A stretch of DNA of 64,000 nt from assembly GCA_045640525.1 (NCBI GenBank), contig JAZUFE010000058.1, positions 1-64,000 on the forward strand, given 5' to 3'. Source of the stretch: JAILLW01 sp045640525. Lineage in GTDB: Bacteria > Bacillota > Clostridia > Lachnospirales > Lachnospiraceae. The notes beneath the pieces are model-generated. The model had not been told where the DNA came from and made no database searches. It worked only from the letters and a program-made list of their open reading frames with translations. Positions 1 to 8,502 of the stretch are shown piece by piece. Positions within the stretch are counted from its first letter, which is position 1, and every line of letters starts with the position of its first letter. The position numbers were made by a program, and so were the translations under genes.

Positions 1-49
1 CTACTGTCAAGGTTCAGCGTCTTGTTTCTTCTTCAGACGCAACTCACAC

Positions 50-78
50 ATAGTATCACGTTGATTTTTTGAAGTCAA
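50..78 (-). promoter_or_regulatory. Strong promoter pointing out of the left window edge
   Basis: On the minus strand TTGACT (73-78) and TACTAT (50-55) are separated by exactly 17 bp, a good sigma-A type promoter. The leader that follows contains a hairpin (arms 17-22 and 35-40) and then reads out of the window. The driven gene is not visible. A stable-RNA operon is one possibility because the leader is noncoding, but this is inference. Confidence 0.6.
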
Positions 79-124
79 GACATTTTTTAAATATTTTTCG
101 AAAAGATTTTTAGTGTCTATCTTT

Positions 125-160
125 TCAAAAAAACTCCACCTCTTTGCGCGGTGGAGTTTC
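125..160 (-). terminator. Terminator of the six-gene signalling operon
   Basis: A 10-bp perfect stem (131-140 with 150-159) has a 9-nt loop and a run of T residues on the minus strand (complement of 127-133). It lies about 45 bp past the stop of the hydrogenase-like/EAL gene, so it ends transcripts from that operon. Confidence 0.85.
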
Positions 161-204
161 ATTATAGCATTGAGACAAATTTATTGTCAACGGATTTATT
201 GCAA

Positions 205-2781
205 TTATATGCCCAAACTTTCTATTATCATCTGTTCATATTGTTCAACCGGAACCGGCCTTGAATAATAAAAGCCTTGAATGATATCACATCCTCGTTC
301 GGTGAGAAAATCTGCCTGCTCTTTGGTTTCAACTCCCTCGGCCACGGTTTCAAAGCCCAAGGCTTTAGCCATTCCTATCATATATGCAATGATTTCCTGG
401 CCACGTTCAACGTTATTTCCGCCGCGCAGGAATCCCATATCAAGCTTCAATATATCAATAGGAATATCTTTCAAAGAATTTAAGGATGAGTATCCGCTTC
501 CAAAGTCATCCATGGCAACCTTGTATCCCATAGCCCTAATTCTGTCTATAATTTCAGTAATATTAACTTCAGTATTTACATATGCACTTTCGGTGATTTC
601 AAAATGAATATGGTCACGGTTAATCTGATACTTTCTGTCAAGGTCGGATATTATCTCGACTATGTTACTCGAAACCAAACTTATTCGTGAAATATTAAGA
701 GAAATCGGTACCATTTTACGTCCGCACGTCTCCCATTTTTGCACCAGCTTGAATCCGTTCTCCCATACCTTTTGATCCAATTTGGTAATAAACCCGTTCA
801 TTTCAAAGACAGGGATAAATATACCGGGTGATACAATGGAACCGTCATATTTAATCCATCTGCTAAGAGCCTCGGCTCCCACTATCTTTCCGGTCGTATG
901 ATCAAATTGGGGTTGCATGAAAAGCACAAATTCACCATCATCCAAGGCTCTTTGCATTTGTGCCGTAATCAAGGCCTCATTATTCAGTTCTTCGCGCATA
1001 TTATCATCAAAGAATATGTACTCATTCTGAGTTCTGTCTTTTGACCTGCCGGCCGCAAAGTTAGCTACATTAATTGCATAATCCAAACCCTTGTTTCTTT
1101 CGACTTTGCACAGCCCAAAATGAACCGTAACAGGATAATCAACGCCCAAATGTACGCAATCCAAGCTCTTGAATTTCAGAAGATCGTCTATAATCTCCGG
1201 AGAATCTTCAAGCAAAATGGCAAACGTGCTGGCGCCCATTCTTGCCGCTATACCTCTTCGCACAACAGCTCTGTTCAGCAATTCGCCATAATGCTTAATT
1301 ACGGCATCTCCTGTATGATTACCGTACAATTCATTAATAACACGAAGTTTATTAATATTTCCGATTGCAACATAATAGTCCTTGTCAGGATTGCCATCCA
1401 GCCATCGATTGGCCTCGCGCACAAATCCTGCCGTATTGAGCATATCGTATTGCAAATCATAAAATGATTTTTCTTTTATATCATCATTGACATAATGAAT
1501 ACAGCTATGCATCTTTGCATATCCGTTTGCGACAGCAACTGCCATTTCCTTACACGAAGAGTAACCGCATGACCTACAGTCAATATGCTGCTTTTCCGGT
1601 GTATCTTTATACATATTTCGCATAATCTGCGAAATTGTATGTTCCGGAACCAGATACGGTTGTCTGTATTCTTCCCGAAGCTCCTGTACGAAATCTTCGG
1701 GATTCAAATCTTTAAACGTCTCCGAAATAAGTTCATACATTTCATCGCCGCTATGTTTTTCCACCAATTGGCTGTATGCATGCTTTCTGGCCCTTTGATA
1801 AGCCAATCCGGCTTCTTCCGTACGAAGAGTCTTAACATCTATGCCGGAACCGTAAACACAGCCATCCTGGCAGCAACTGATTGATATCATAAGCGGCTTC
1901 TTTTCAGCCCAAATATTCTGGTCGAAATCATTTCTTGCGAACTGGTCTACGCTCGGTCCACCATAATGAACCATGGAGGACTCACGTGAGAACAAATGTG
2001 CAACACCGTTCTTAAATCCTGACATGAAAACAACCAAATCACCCATACCGTAAGTTGCTTTTAAATCAGACTCCGCAAGACAATCCTGCGACAATTCATT
2101 GCTTATTCTTTCAAGCAAGTGCTTAATCGTTACATTATATGTGATATTGTCCGAATTTATTATGGTTCTGTAAGCTGATATTTCCGAAACACACGGGCTT
2201 ATACAAGCAATACGATTATCATCATTTAAGTATTTATGTGCATATGTTGCCGTACACATTGACGGATTTTGAACCGGAATAAACTTATCCAGCATTCCCG
2301 GAGATTTATGCTCATAATAATGCAATATGGCACTGCAATTATTGGCCAAATACTTATCGCAAGTCCCGTCCGGTTTCATGTGTTCACGTATATATTTGGC
2401 ATGCAAAAACATACTGATTTCCGCACCGAAACTCACATCATAGATTTTCCGGACACCACATCTTTTAAGATATCCCAACACCTGCGATGCTATAGACGGA
2501 TAATCAATATATAAGACAGGATCAACTATTATCGATATTGCCTTACCTCGCTGCAAATCAGCAAAAAACGCGTCTGTATCGTCACGATACTTCCTTGCTC
2601 CCTGGTTGCATTGGCGCAAGCACAAACCACAATCTATACACTTGTCGGAAACCTCAACTCGTGGCATGTTATCGGTCAATCTGGTAACATTTGCCCCCAT
2701 AACCGGACATGCTGCAACGCATCGATTGCAACCGTTGCAACCTTCATCAGTATATATTGTACCCTCATTATATCTGGCCAT
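205..2781 (-). CDS. [FeFe]-hydrogenase-like sensor fused to degenerate GGDEF and intact EAL domain
   Basis: This 858-residue protein is a predicted redox- or H2-responsive c-di-GMP phosphodiesterase. It opens with a two-cluster ferredoxin (C15, C18, C21, C25 and C48, C51, C54, C58), followed by an iron-hydrogenase large-subunit C-terminal domain (about 70-380) and a further Cys-rich FeS motif (CRSCGYSSC, near 400). A GGDEF domain (about 445-600) reads GASTF where GGDEF should be, so it is probably not a cyclase. The C-terminal EAL domain (about 610-855) keeps EALSRW, the DDFGSG loop, KLD and the late AEGVE glutamate, so hydrolysis of c-di-GMP is expected. In the hydrogenase part the four cysteines that would hold the cubane seem present, but the proton-relay Cys and a conserved Lys look replaced. 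No membrane segment is seen. It is the last gene of its operon, 10 bp after the FIST gene. Confidence 0.88.
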   Translation of the reverse strand: MARYNEGTIYTDEGCNGCNRCVAACPVMGANVTRLTDNMPRVEVSDKCIDCGLCLRQCNQGARKYRDDTDAFFADLQRGKAISIIVDPVLYIDYPSIASQVLGYLKRCGVRKIYDVSFGAEISMFLHAKYIREHMKPDGTCDKYLANNCSAILHYYEHKSPGMLDKFIPVQNPSMCTATYAHKYLNDDNRIACISPCVSEISAYRTIINSDNITYNVTIKHLLERISNELSQDCLAESDLKATYGMGDLVVFMSGFKNGVAHLFSRESSMVHYGGPSVDQFARNDFDQNIWAEKKPLMISISCCQDGCVYGSGIDVKTLRTEEAGLAYQRARKHAYSQLVEKHSGDEMYELISETFKDLNPEDFVQELREEYRQPYLVPEHTISQIMRNMYKDTPEKQHIDCRSCGYSSCKEMAVAVANGYAKMHSCIHYVNDDIKEKSFYDLQYDMLNTAGFVREANRWLDGNPDKDYYVAIGNINKLRVINELYGNHTGDAVIKHYGELLNRAVVRRGIAARMGASTFAILLEDSPEIIDDLLKFKSLDCVHLGVDYPVTVHFGLCKVERNKGLDYAINVANFAAGRSKDRTQNEYIFFDDNMREELNNEALITAQMQRALDDGEFVLFMQPQFDHTTGKIVGAEALSRWIKYDGSIVSPGIFIPVFEMNGFITKLDQKVWENGFKLVQKWETCGRKMVPISLNISRISLVSSNIVEIISDLDRKYQINRDHIHFEITESAYVNTEVNITEIIDRIRAMGYKVAMDDFGSGYSSLNSLKDIPIDILKLDMGFLRGGNNVERGQEIIAYMIGMAKALGFETVAEGVETKEQADFLTERGCDIIQGFYYSRPVPVEQYEQMIIESLGI

Positions 2782-2791
2782 TATCTATCCC

Positions 2792-3922
2792 CTACTCAAA
2801 TAACATCATCAAAACAGTTTGATTAAAATGTTCATATCCTGCCTGTTCACCATGTCCGGATATTCCGACATAATTACAATTACATAGATTGAGCTCATCC
2901 GAGAACTGTCCGAATAAGTCTTCGGAATCCTGATTGCCGATTATATATGCCGATAAAGCTTCACAGTTAATTACCACCATGAAAGCCGGATTCATAACCT
3001 TTTCATTTATTTCACCGCGTATCTTTTTCCACATTGCGAGTATATCACCCATTTTAAGCTGATATACCTTAATCTGATTGTACATACTGGCAAAAAGATT
3101 CATTCTTCCACCCGAAAAAATGTGACCGGGCTGTGTAACATATAGCTTATCATCCTCTATTCGTCCCAATGGATAAGAATTAATCTGTTGATTCAACTCC
3201 GTTTCGGAAAGTTCCAAAGCTCTGGACATTGTTTCAGCCGCAGGCCTTCCATCCAATTCGTAGAGCATTCTGTCTTCACAGTCAACATCCGTAACTATAT
3301 ACGAAGCATTTGTCGGTTCAAAAGGTGTATCTTGGAATTGGTAAATTCTTCCGCATAGATTCTTAATCATCACAAAAACACAAGCTTCCTGATACACTTC
3401 ACCGTTGAGGGCTATCATAGAAACTTCGGCCCAATCCGGTGCTCCGGCAGAACCTCCGAACACCGGTATATTTCGCGGTTCCAAAACCGATCTGAAAGTA
3501 TCCTGCACCAACTCTTCACACATCAAAAATGCACTTGTCAATTCAAAGCATATTGTATTTTCTGTGTTGCTCATTTTAGCGACCGCATCCTCGATTACAG
3601 AAGAATACCTCATAGGATAGGTGGCAATATCATGCAATACACCTGCTGCCAATTCTATCCCTGAATAAACCGCCAATGCTGAAACAGCTGACGTGGAATA
3701 CCCCTTGTTATTATAATTTATGTATGTAGAGCTACCAATTGAAATCGTATCCGGATATGCTTCCTTAAACATTTTGGATACACGTGAAAAACATCCGAAA
3801 GTAGATGTGAATATTATCAAAAGCGGACTTGCACCATCATTACCATCCAATTGAGACCTGATTTGTTCAAATGCCACTTCAAAATCCGAATCATTCGAAT
3901 ATGCTACTCGAGATCTATCCAT
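2792..3922 (-). CDS. FIST-domain sensory protein
   Basis: The protein has the FIST N and FIST C architecture, a cytoplasmic small-molecule sensor module usually linked to signalling outputs. Typical stretches are the TFGCFSR region near the N-terminus, the central PVFGGSAGA segment and the C-terminal region with GISGHGEQ. I chose the internal ATG at 3922 (376 residues) because GGGGG lies 5 nt upstream of it; an earlier in-frame ATG at 3970 has no convincing ribosome binding site. No output domain is present in the protein itself, so it probably acts through the hydrogenase-like/EAL protein encoded 10 bp downstream. The 66-bp gap upstream contains TACAAT with a weak -35 and could hold a secondary promoter. 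The ligand is unknown. Confidence 0.85.
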   Translation of the reverse strand: MDRSRVAYSNDSDFEVAFEQIRSQLDGNDGASPLLIIFTSTFGCFSRVSKMFKEAYPDTISIGSSTYINYNNKGYSTSAVSALAVYSGIELAAGVLHDIATYPMRYSSVIEDAVAKMSNTENTICFELTSAFLMCEELVQDTFRSVLEPRNIPVFGGSAGAPDWAEVSMIALNGEVYQEACVFVMIKNLCGRIYQFQDTPFEPTNASYIVTDVDCEDRMLYELDGRPAAETMSRALELSETELNQQINSYPLGRIEDDKLYVTQPGHIFSGGRMNLFASMYNQIKVYQLKMGDILAMWKKIRGEINEKVMNPAFMVVINCEALSAYIIGNQDSEDLFGQFSDELNLCNCNYVGISGHGEQAGYEHFNQTVLMMLFE

Positions 3923-3988
3923 ACTAACCCCCATAATATGTTTAGAAACACTAACTCTATTGTAGTACATTATTCCAAAAAGATAAAC

Positions 3989-4843
3989 CTATTTATGTCC
4001 TAACCCTCCACAATTTGAGCATAAAAAGTATCCTGTCCCTGAGCATCCCGAACATGCTGTATATCCCGATACATATTGCCATCCCATAACCGCATCATAA
4101 TATTGATTATTCGTCAACATCTGTCCCGTTCCACCACACATACCGCACACCACCTTTCCGGTGCCTCCACAGCTTTCGCATACAGTATTTTGCCGGTACT
4201 TCGTATAATCTGACGCATCAGAATAGGTCTCATCCTCAATCAGGGCAACCATAACTATGATGCCAATAACAATAATCATTAAAAATATTAATACGCCTGC
4301 AAAATTTGTGTTTGCGCGAGACTTATTTTTTAACACAGGTACTTCCGTTACCGAAGATTTTTTCTTTACAGGCTCTATGGGTTCCGTTATCGACGGTTCC
4401 TCCTTTACGGGCTCTACGGGTTCCGTTATCGACGGTTCCTCCTTTACGGGCTCTACGGGCTCCGTTATCGACGGTTCCTCCTTTATAGGTTCTATAGGCT
4501 CCGTTATCGATACATCCGGCTTTAAATTATCCTTTTTGATCCCAATTCTAAAAATTTCATTTCGATTATCAATATAGAAACATTCTCCATCAAGCAGACT
4601 GTATCTTATATTACTTCGTAATCTGGTACCATCCGAAAGGTATGTTCCTGTCGGCGAAGCCAAATCCGTCAAATATACCTTTCCAAACTCGACCTCTATT
4701 TTGCAATGAAACATATTAATACTGTCGTAATTGTTTGGATAAACCAAATTGGCATTCCTTGCATCTTTTCCTATAAGAAAGGCATCTTCTATCTGATATG
4801 TATTTCCTTTAAACTTTCCGTCTACCGCAACTAAGGTTACCAT
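3989..4843 (-). CDS. FHA domain - Pro/Glu repeat linker - TM - DnaJ-type zinc finger protein
   Basis: An N-terminal FHA domain (about 1-100), a phosphothreonine-binding fold, is followed by a low-complexity linker of about four 13-residue repeats (consensus SITEPVEPVKEEP). Then come one transmembrane helix (about 195-215) and a C-terminal domain with four CxxC(x)GxG-type motifs like the DnaJ zinc-binding region. With the FHA domain in the cytoplasm, a single helix would place the zinc finger outside the cell, which is unusual for a reducing metal site. I start at the ATG at 4843: GGAG sits 9 nt upstream and only one base separates it from the sigma-factor stop; the ORF can be extended 10 codons. 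Its natural partner is the kinase encoded two genes upstream. The overall architecture is not one I can name. Confidence 0.8.
   Translation of the reverse strand: MVTLVAVDGKFKGNTYQIEDAFLIGKDARNANLVYPNNYDSINMFHCKIEVEFGKVYLTDLASPTGTYLSDGTRLRSNIRYSLLDGECFYIDNRNEIFRIGIKKDNLKPDVSITEPIEPIKEEPSITEPVEPVKEEPSITEPVEPVKEEPSITEPIEPVKKKSSVTEVPVLKNKSRANTNFAGVLIFLMIIVIGIIVMVALIEDETYSDASDYTKYRQNTVCESCGGTGKVVCGMCGGTGQMLTNNQYYDAVMGWQYVSGYTACSGCSGTGYFLCSNCGGLGHK
4371..4510 (-). repeat. 39-bp tandem repeat in the FHA protein linker
   Basis: Units begin at 4371, 4410, 4449 and 4488 (last partial) and differ by few bases. Each encodes a 13-residue Ser/Thr-Glu-Pro-Val/Lys unit of the linker. Repeat number is likely to vary between strains. 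Confidence 0.9.
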
Positions 4844-4844
4844 A

Positions 4845-6719
4845 TTAATTCTCCGCATTTTGACAATACGCAATCAAAGCTTCCTTCATTTCTTTAATTT
4901 GAGGTGTGTTATCCAGTTCTTCCAGTTTGCTTTGTAAATTGGAATCGGAACTTGCTATTGTTGCAAGTTCTCCGGTAACAGACAGCACTTCCTGTGTTGC
5001 AGCCGTTAATTGCTTCATGGAATTGTTAAAACCATCCACATTTGAATCATATCCTTCATGGTATACTTTATAGATGATTTCATCCTCGCGATTCTGTATG
5101 GCCATAATTATCATCTGCGGTCCGTTAATTCCATTCTCAAAATTGTGCCGAACATACCCGGGATTGTAGAATTTCTTCATTATCATTGTTGATATGGGAT
5201 TTTCCAAAAAAGTAACTCCGATATCACACAGCTCTATGGTTTTGTCCATAAGTTCCATAGTCTTACTAAAGTAGTCATTAATTGCCTTGTCGTTGGGATT
5301 GTTCTCAGCAAGCTGTATGAGTTCCTCAAGGGCTATACCTTGTGTGCCCACCAATTGTGTAGTCATATTAAGTGCGGCTTCTTCGGCCATTTTGTATTGT
5401 TCCGAAGTCATACAAACTCTATAAGCTTTAAGTAATCTTTCATATGCTTTGATGAATTTTTCATACCTATCGTATGCCTTCTTTTTGTATTCTCCGTCAA
5501 ATGAAGTTTCATACAAAGCAGCACAACTATCCAAATTTGCATTAGTATAAAACAGATATACACCATCATAGTTATCACGCATAACCTTATTCCACAAATC
5601 AAGATGGCTTCCGTCAGTTCTTTCGACATATAGTATGGGGTTGTATTTTTTCTCGCCTACCAAAATATCCTTCAATTCCCAATTGTCAGAGCACATAAAC
5701 TCAATATCACCGTATTCGGATACAATTTTTTCCAATTCGTCGGTTCGTATATTATTTTCGGGGGCAATTGTATTTATCTCGTCAGTATATGCATGCGGAT
5801 ATTCTGAAATTTGCGTTGATGAATATATAACTCCGCCTGTAGCAACAGAACCTGCTGTTATCAAAGCCAGCACCTTAACAACAATCGACGACTTTGCCAC
5901 TGTTGTTGCGCCAATAGTTCCTGCGCCCAATGAAGCTCCCACTTCTGATCCCAATGAAGCTCCGGCCTCTGCACCAAATGAAGCTCCCACAACAGATTCA
6001 ACGGCATTAAGTATTGTATCTTTTGACACACCGGTAGATAATATATTTTCCGCTGAGTATCTGAAAACAATATACAACGCTGATAATCCGCCAAAGCTGT
6101 ACAATCTTGTACCCTGAGTTTTTTCGAGATTACTTACATATTTCTTTACACTGTTTCTGGCATAATTCAAACGGCTCTTTACCGTTCCTGTAGAGCAACC
6201 CATTATTGAAGCGATTTCGTTAACACTCATCTCTTCATAGTAAAAATACTGAATACTCAATTTCTGTTCGGCAGACAATTCATCCAGAATTTGAGACATC
6301 ATATTTCTTTTTTCTTCGTACAGTATTACATTCTCAGGTATTATGCTCTCATCATCCGATACTGCCGTGTCAAACATAAAGCCTGTCGAGTCATCCTCTT
6401 CACATGTCGTTGCCAGAATTTCACGTCGATATGTTTTGATATACCTGTATGTATATCCTGTAGCAATTCTTCCTGCCCATACATAAAAAGCTTCCGGAGC
6501 TTGCAATGTATCGATTTTTCTGTATATCTGTAAATATGTTTCCTGCATTACATCTTCTGTTTGCGAAACATTTTGCAATACGTCATTAATAATTTTAAAT
6601 ATATATTTTTCCGTCAGCTCGTATATTTTTTCAAATACACTAACGTCATGATTTTGCATTCTTCTGACACATTCATAAAGAAGTTTATCTTTCTCTTCAA
6701 AAGTCTTAATAGCTACCAT
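4845..6719 (-). CDS. ECF-type sigma factor with membrane anchor and long extracytoplasmic C-terminus
   Basis: Residues about 20-95 match sigma-70 region 2 and residues about 140-195 match region 4 with its helix-turn-helix (MSVNEIASIMGCSTGTVKSR). The protein then continues for over 400 residues: a Gly/Ala-rich repeat segment (about 240-270), one transmembrane helix (about 275-298) and a helical domain of about 320 residues with no motif I recognise, expected outside the cell. Ordinary ECF sigmas are about 180 residues, so this is a fusion of sigma factor and transmembrane sensor, a design that can replace a separate anti-sigma factor. It overlaps the kinase gene by 7 bp. How the DNA-binding part acts while tethered (release by proteolysis, or action at the membrane) is not shown by the sequence. 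Confidence 0.87.
   Translation of the reverse strand: MVAIKTFEEKDKLLYECVRRMQNHDVSVFEKIYELTEKYIFKIINDVLQNVSQTEDVMQETYLQIYRKIDTLQAPEAFYVWAGRIATGYTYRYIKTYRREILATTCEEDDSTGFMFDTAVSDDESIIPENVILYEEKRNMMSQILDELSAEQKLSIQYFYYEEMSVNEIASIMGCSTGTVKSRLNYARNSVKKYVSNLEKTQGTRLYSFGGLSALYIVFRYSAENILSTGVSKDTILNAVESVVGASFGAEAGASLGSEVGASLGAGTIGATTVAKSSIVVKVLALITAGSVATGGVIYSSTQISEYPHAYTDEINTIAPENNIRTDELEKIVSEYGDIEFMCSDNWELKDILVGEKKYNPILYVERTDGSHLDLWNKVMRDNYDGVYLFYTNANLDSCAALYETSFDGEYKKKAYDRYEKFIKAYERLLKAYRVCMTSEQYKMAEEAALNMTTQLVGTQGIALEELIQLAENNPNDKAINDYFSKTMELMDKTIELCDIGVTFLENPISTMIMKKFYNPGYVRHNFENGINGPQMIIMAIQNREDEIIYKVYHEGYDSNVDGFNNSMKQLTAATQEVLSVTGELATIASSDSNLQSKLEELDNTPQIKEMKEALIAYCQNAEN
5923..5994 (-). repeat. 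24-bp tandem repeat (3 units) in the sigma-factor gene
   Basis: Three 24-bp units (5923-5946, 5947-5970, 5971-5994) encode an 8-residue Gly/Ala-rich motif of the type VGASLGAE just before the transmembrane helix. The units differ at a few positions. Confidence 0.85.
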
Positions 6720-7516
6720 ATAAGGCTCTCCTTAAATTCTCTGACCGTTTGATATCTTTCATTAGGCAATAGTGACATTGCTTTTTCAATTGCCTGAACA
6801 GTACAATTATTAACATCCTTACGTATATCACTTATGCTGCACATGGTTTCTCCGCGCAGTCGTTTAGCGGACTCGGTTGGTTTTTGCGAAGTTAGCAAAA
6901 AGTAAATAGTTGCTCCCGCCATATAGACATCCGTCCATGGACCTTGCAAATAATCTGAGTCAACTAATTCAATCGGAGCATAATTATGTTTTGCAAAATT
7001 CACTCTGCGTTGATTACTTTTAACACCCTCACATGCATTTCCAAAATCAATTATTCGTACGCTGTCGTTATTGCCGATAATAATATTCTCGGGGCTCAAA
7101 TCCCTGTGCCATATATTATGAAGGTGAATATCTATCAATCCATCCAAAAAATTCGATGATATTCGGGCAATTCTTTCCAACGGCAATTTTCCGTTAAAAC
7201 CCTTTACCAGATTAAATGCATTCTTTCCGGGGATATATTCCATAGAATAAAATCTTCTTCCGTCTTCTTCGAAAGCTTCCTTTATTCTCACCAGGCTTTT
7301 GCACGCAGTATTTTCGGTCAACAGTAGGGTCTCTTCTTTGAAATACTTAGCGGTATCCGATTTTGTCTTTCTCACTGCCTGCATTTGTTTTATTGCAACC
7401 GCTTCACCTGTAACTGTATCTTTGGCAAGATACACATTGGACATACCGCCATTACCCAACAATTCAATAATTTCATATCTTTTATTAAGCAATGTCGGAT
7501 TCTGTGTAATGCTCAT
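6713..7516 (-). CDS. Soluble Hanks-type Ser/Thr protein kinase
   Basis: The 267 residues are almost exactly one kinase domain. The glycine loop (GNGGMSNVY, 21-29), the VAIK lysine K43, the catalytic HRDLSPEN loop and the DFG (IIDFGNA) are all present, so it should be active. Unlike PknB/PrkC it has no transmembrane helix or PASTA repeats; it could be held at the membrane by the two FHA proteins of the same operon. The gene overlaps both neighbours (4 bp with the RDD-FHA gene, 7 bp with the sigma gene), implying translational coupling. Probable substrates are the operon's FHA and sigma proteins, by inference from context. Confidence 0.93.
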   Translation of the reverse strand: MSITQNPTLLNKRYEIIELLGNGGMSNVYLAKDTVTGEAVAIKQMQAVRKTKSDTAKYFKEETLLLTENTACKSLVRIKEAFEEDGRRFYSMEYIPGKNAFNLVKGFNGKLPLERIARISSNFLDGLIDIHLHNIWHRDLSPENIIIGNNDSVRIIDFGNACEGVKSNQRRVNFAKHNYAPIELVDSDYLQGPWTDVYMAGATIYFLLTSQKPTESAKRLRGETMCSISDIRKDVNNCTVQAIEKAMSLLPNERYQTVREFKESLIW

Positions 7517-8442
7517 AATTTCTCATATACCACGCGGAATTTTTCAGTTTCCGTAGCAAGGTAAAAGCAGTCATTTTCGTGTAATTCAACCGGAATTTCA
7601 CTCTTCAGCTTTGTTATTGCGTCAGAACAAACAAAGGTTCCTTGCGAAGAATGATCAACAATGTAAAGGGTATCGTTTGCAATATATACTTCGCAATGCA
7701 CTCTGCTTATTCCCCGTGTTTTGTCCGGATACAGCAATGAGCATTTATCCGGGTCTCTTCCTATGACGATCGGCTTCTTCACCTCGTACCGAATACCGAA
7801 ATATTTCCCGTCAACAGCTTCAATGAATACCTTCTTGGGCGTTTCTAAAATACTGTTTTCTTTTTTAACCACAGCATCTTTCAATTCATCTATGGGCTGT
7901 ACCTGTATTGGTTTTTCTGATTCATTCTCTTCCTTATCTTTATTGACAACCCTTGTCTGAGCTACTAAATCGTGTATGGAACGCCCGTTATTATCAAACA
8001 CAACCATAACACATGAAAATATAACCAAAAGACCCGTAATTGCATTGAAATACATAATGCTGTCGGTTGCTTTCACCTGCATAAGTATTACCGCCACCAT
8101 ATACGGCAACAGCTTCACGGAATTCCTTGTTATTCCTTCCAAAAAGCCTATTGGCATTCCGCTCTTATCGGTTACCTTGATTCCGGTCATCTGCTTTCCC
8201 AAGCTTCCTTGTGCGAAAGAAGCTTCCAATTTACCCATTATAATTGCTGTGATTACTAATAAAATAACCGTAATTATATTGCTCCATCCGTATTGCTTTG
8301 CCAGATAGATACCAAAAAACTTCATTTCTCCATCCTGAACAAAGAAGCCGGCAAATTGAAAAATAAACCATATAACCGCTATAATAATACTGTCAAGAAG
8401 ATATGCCATAAATCTTCTCATTCGGTTTGCAACCATTACCAA
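7513..8442 (-). CDS. RDD-family membrane protein with C-terminal FHA domain
   Basis: The N-terminal half (about 1-150) is an RDD domain with four or so hydrophobic helices; it starts with the family's Arg-Arg-Phe/Ala-Tyr-Leu-Asp pattern. Residues about 205-305 form an FHA domain with the GRDPDKC and SRVHCEV motifs of phosphothreonine binding. A charged linker joins them. It is the first gene of the operon, preceded by AGGAGG, and overlaps the kinase start by 4 bp. A likely role is to recruit phosphorylated partners to the membrane; this is inferred from the domains. Confidence 0.88.
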   Translation of the reverse strand: MVMVANRMRRFMAYLLDSIIIAVIWFIFQFAGFFVQDGEMKFFGIYLAKQYGWSNIITVILLVITAIIMGKLEASFAQGSLGKQMTGIKVTDKSGMPIGFLEGITRNSVKLLPYMVAVILMQVKATDSIMYFNAITGLLVIFSCVMVVFDNNGRSIHDLVAQTRVVNKDKEENESEKPIQVQPIDELKDAVVKKENSILETPKKVFIEAVDGKYFGIRYEVKKPIVIGRDPDKCSLLYPDKTRGISRVHCEVYIANDTLYIVDHSSQGTFVCSDAITKLKSEIPVELHENDCFYLATETEKFRVVYEKL

Positions 8443-8470
8443 TACCTCCTAAAATTGTCGGTTTATTGTT

Positions 8471-8502
8471 AAAATTGTAGCACAATTTTTAGGTATTTTG
8501 AA
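8471..8502 (-). promoter_or_regulatory. Promoter with overlapping palindrome for the signalling operon
   Basis: On the minus strand TTCAAA (8497-8502) and TACAAT (8474-8479) are 17 bp apart. The -10 box lies inside a perfect inverted repeat with 8-bp arms AAAATTGT/ACAATTTT (8471-8478 and 8482-8489, 3-bp centre). This has the form of an operator for a dimeric regulator, or it could be a weak terminator for the upstream transglutaminase gene. Confidence 0.5.

Noticed and set aside
4371..5994. Tandem repeats at 4371-4510 and 5923-5994 considered as a CRISPR array
   Set aside because: Units are head-to-tail with no spacers and lie in frame inside coding regions. No CRISPR array or cas gene was seen anywhere in the window.
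5635..6117. Plus-strand frame with tandem NEAP-type repeats
   Set aside because: It mirrors the Gly/Ala repeat of the sigma-factor gene in antisense and has no start signals.
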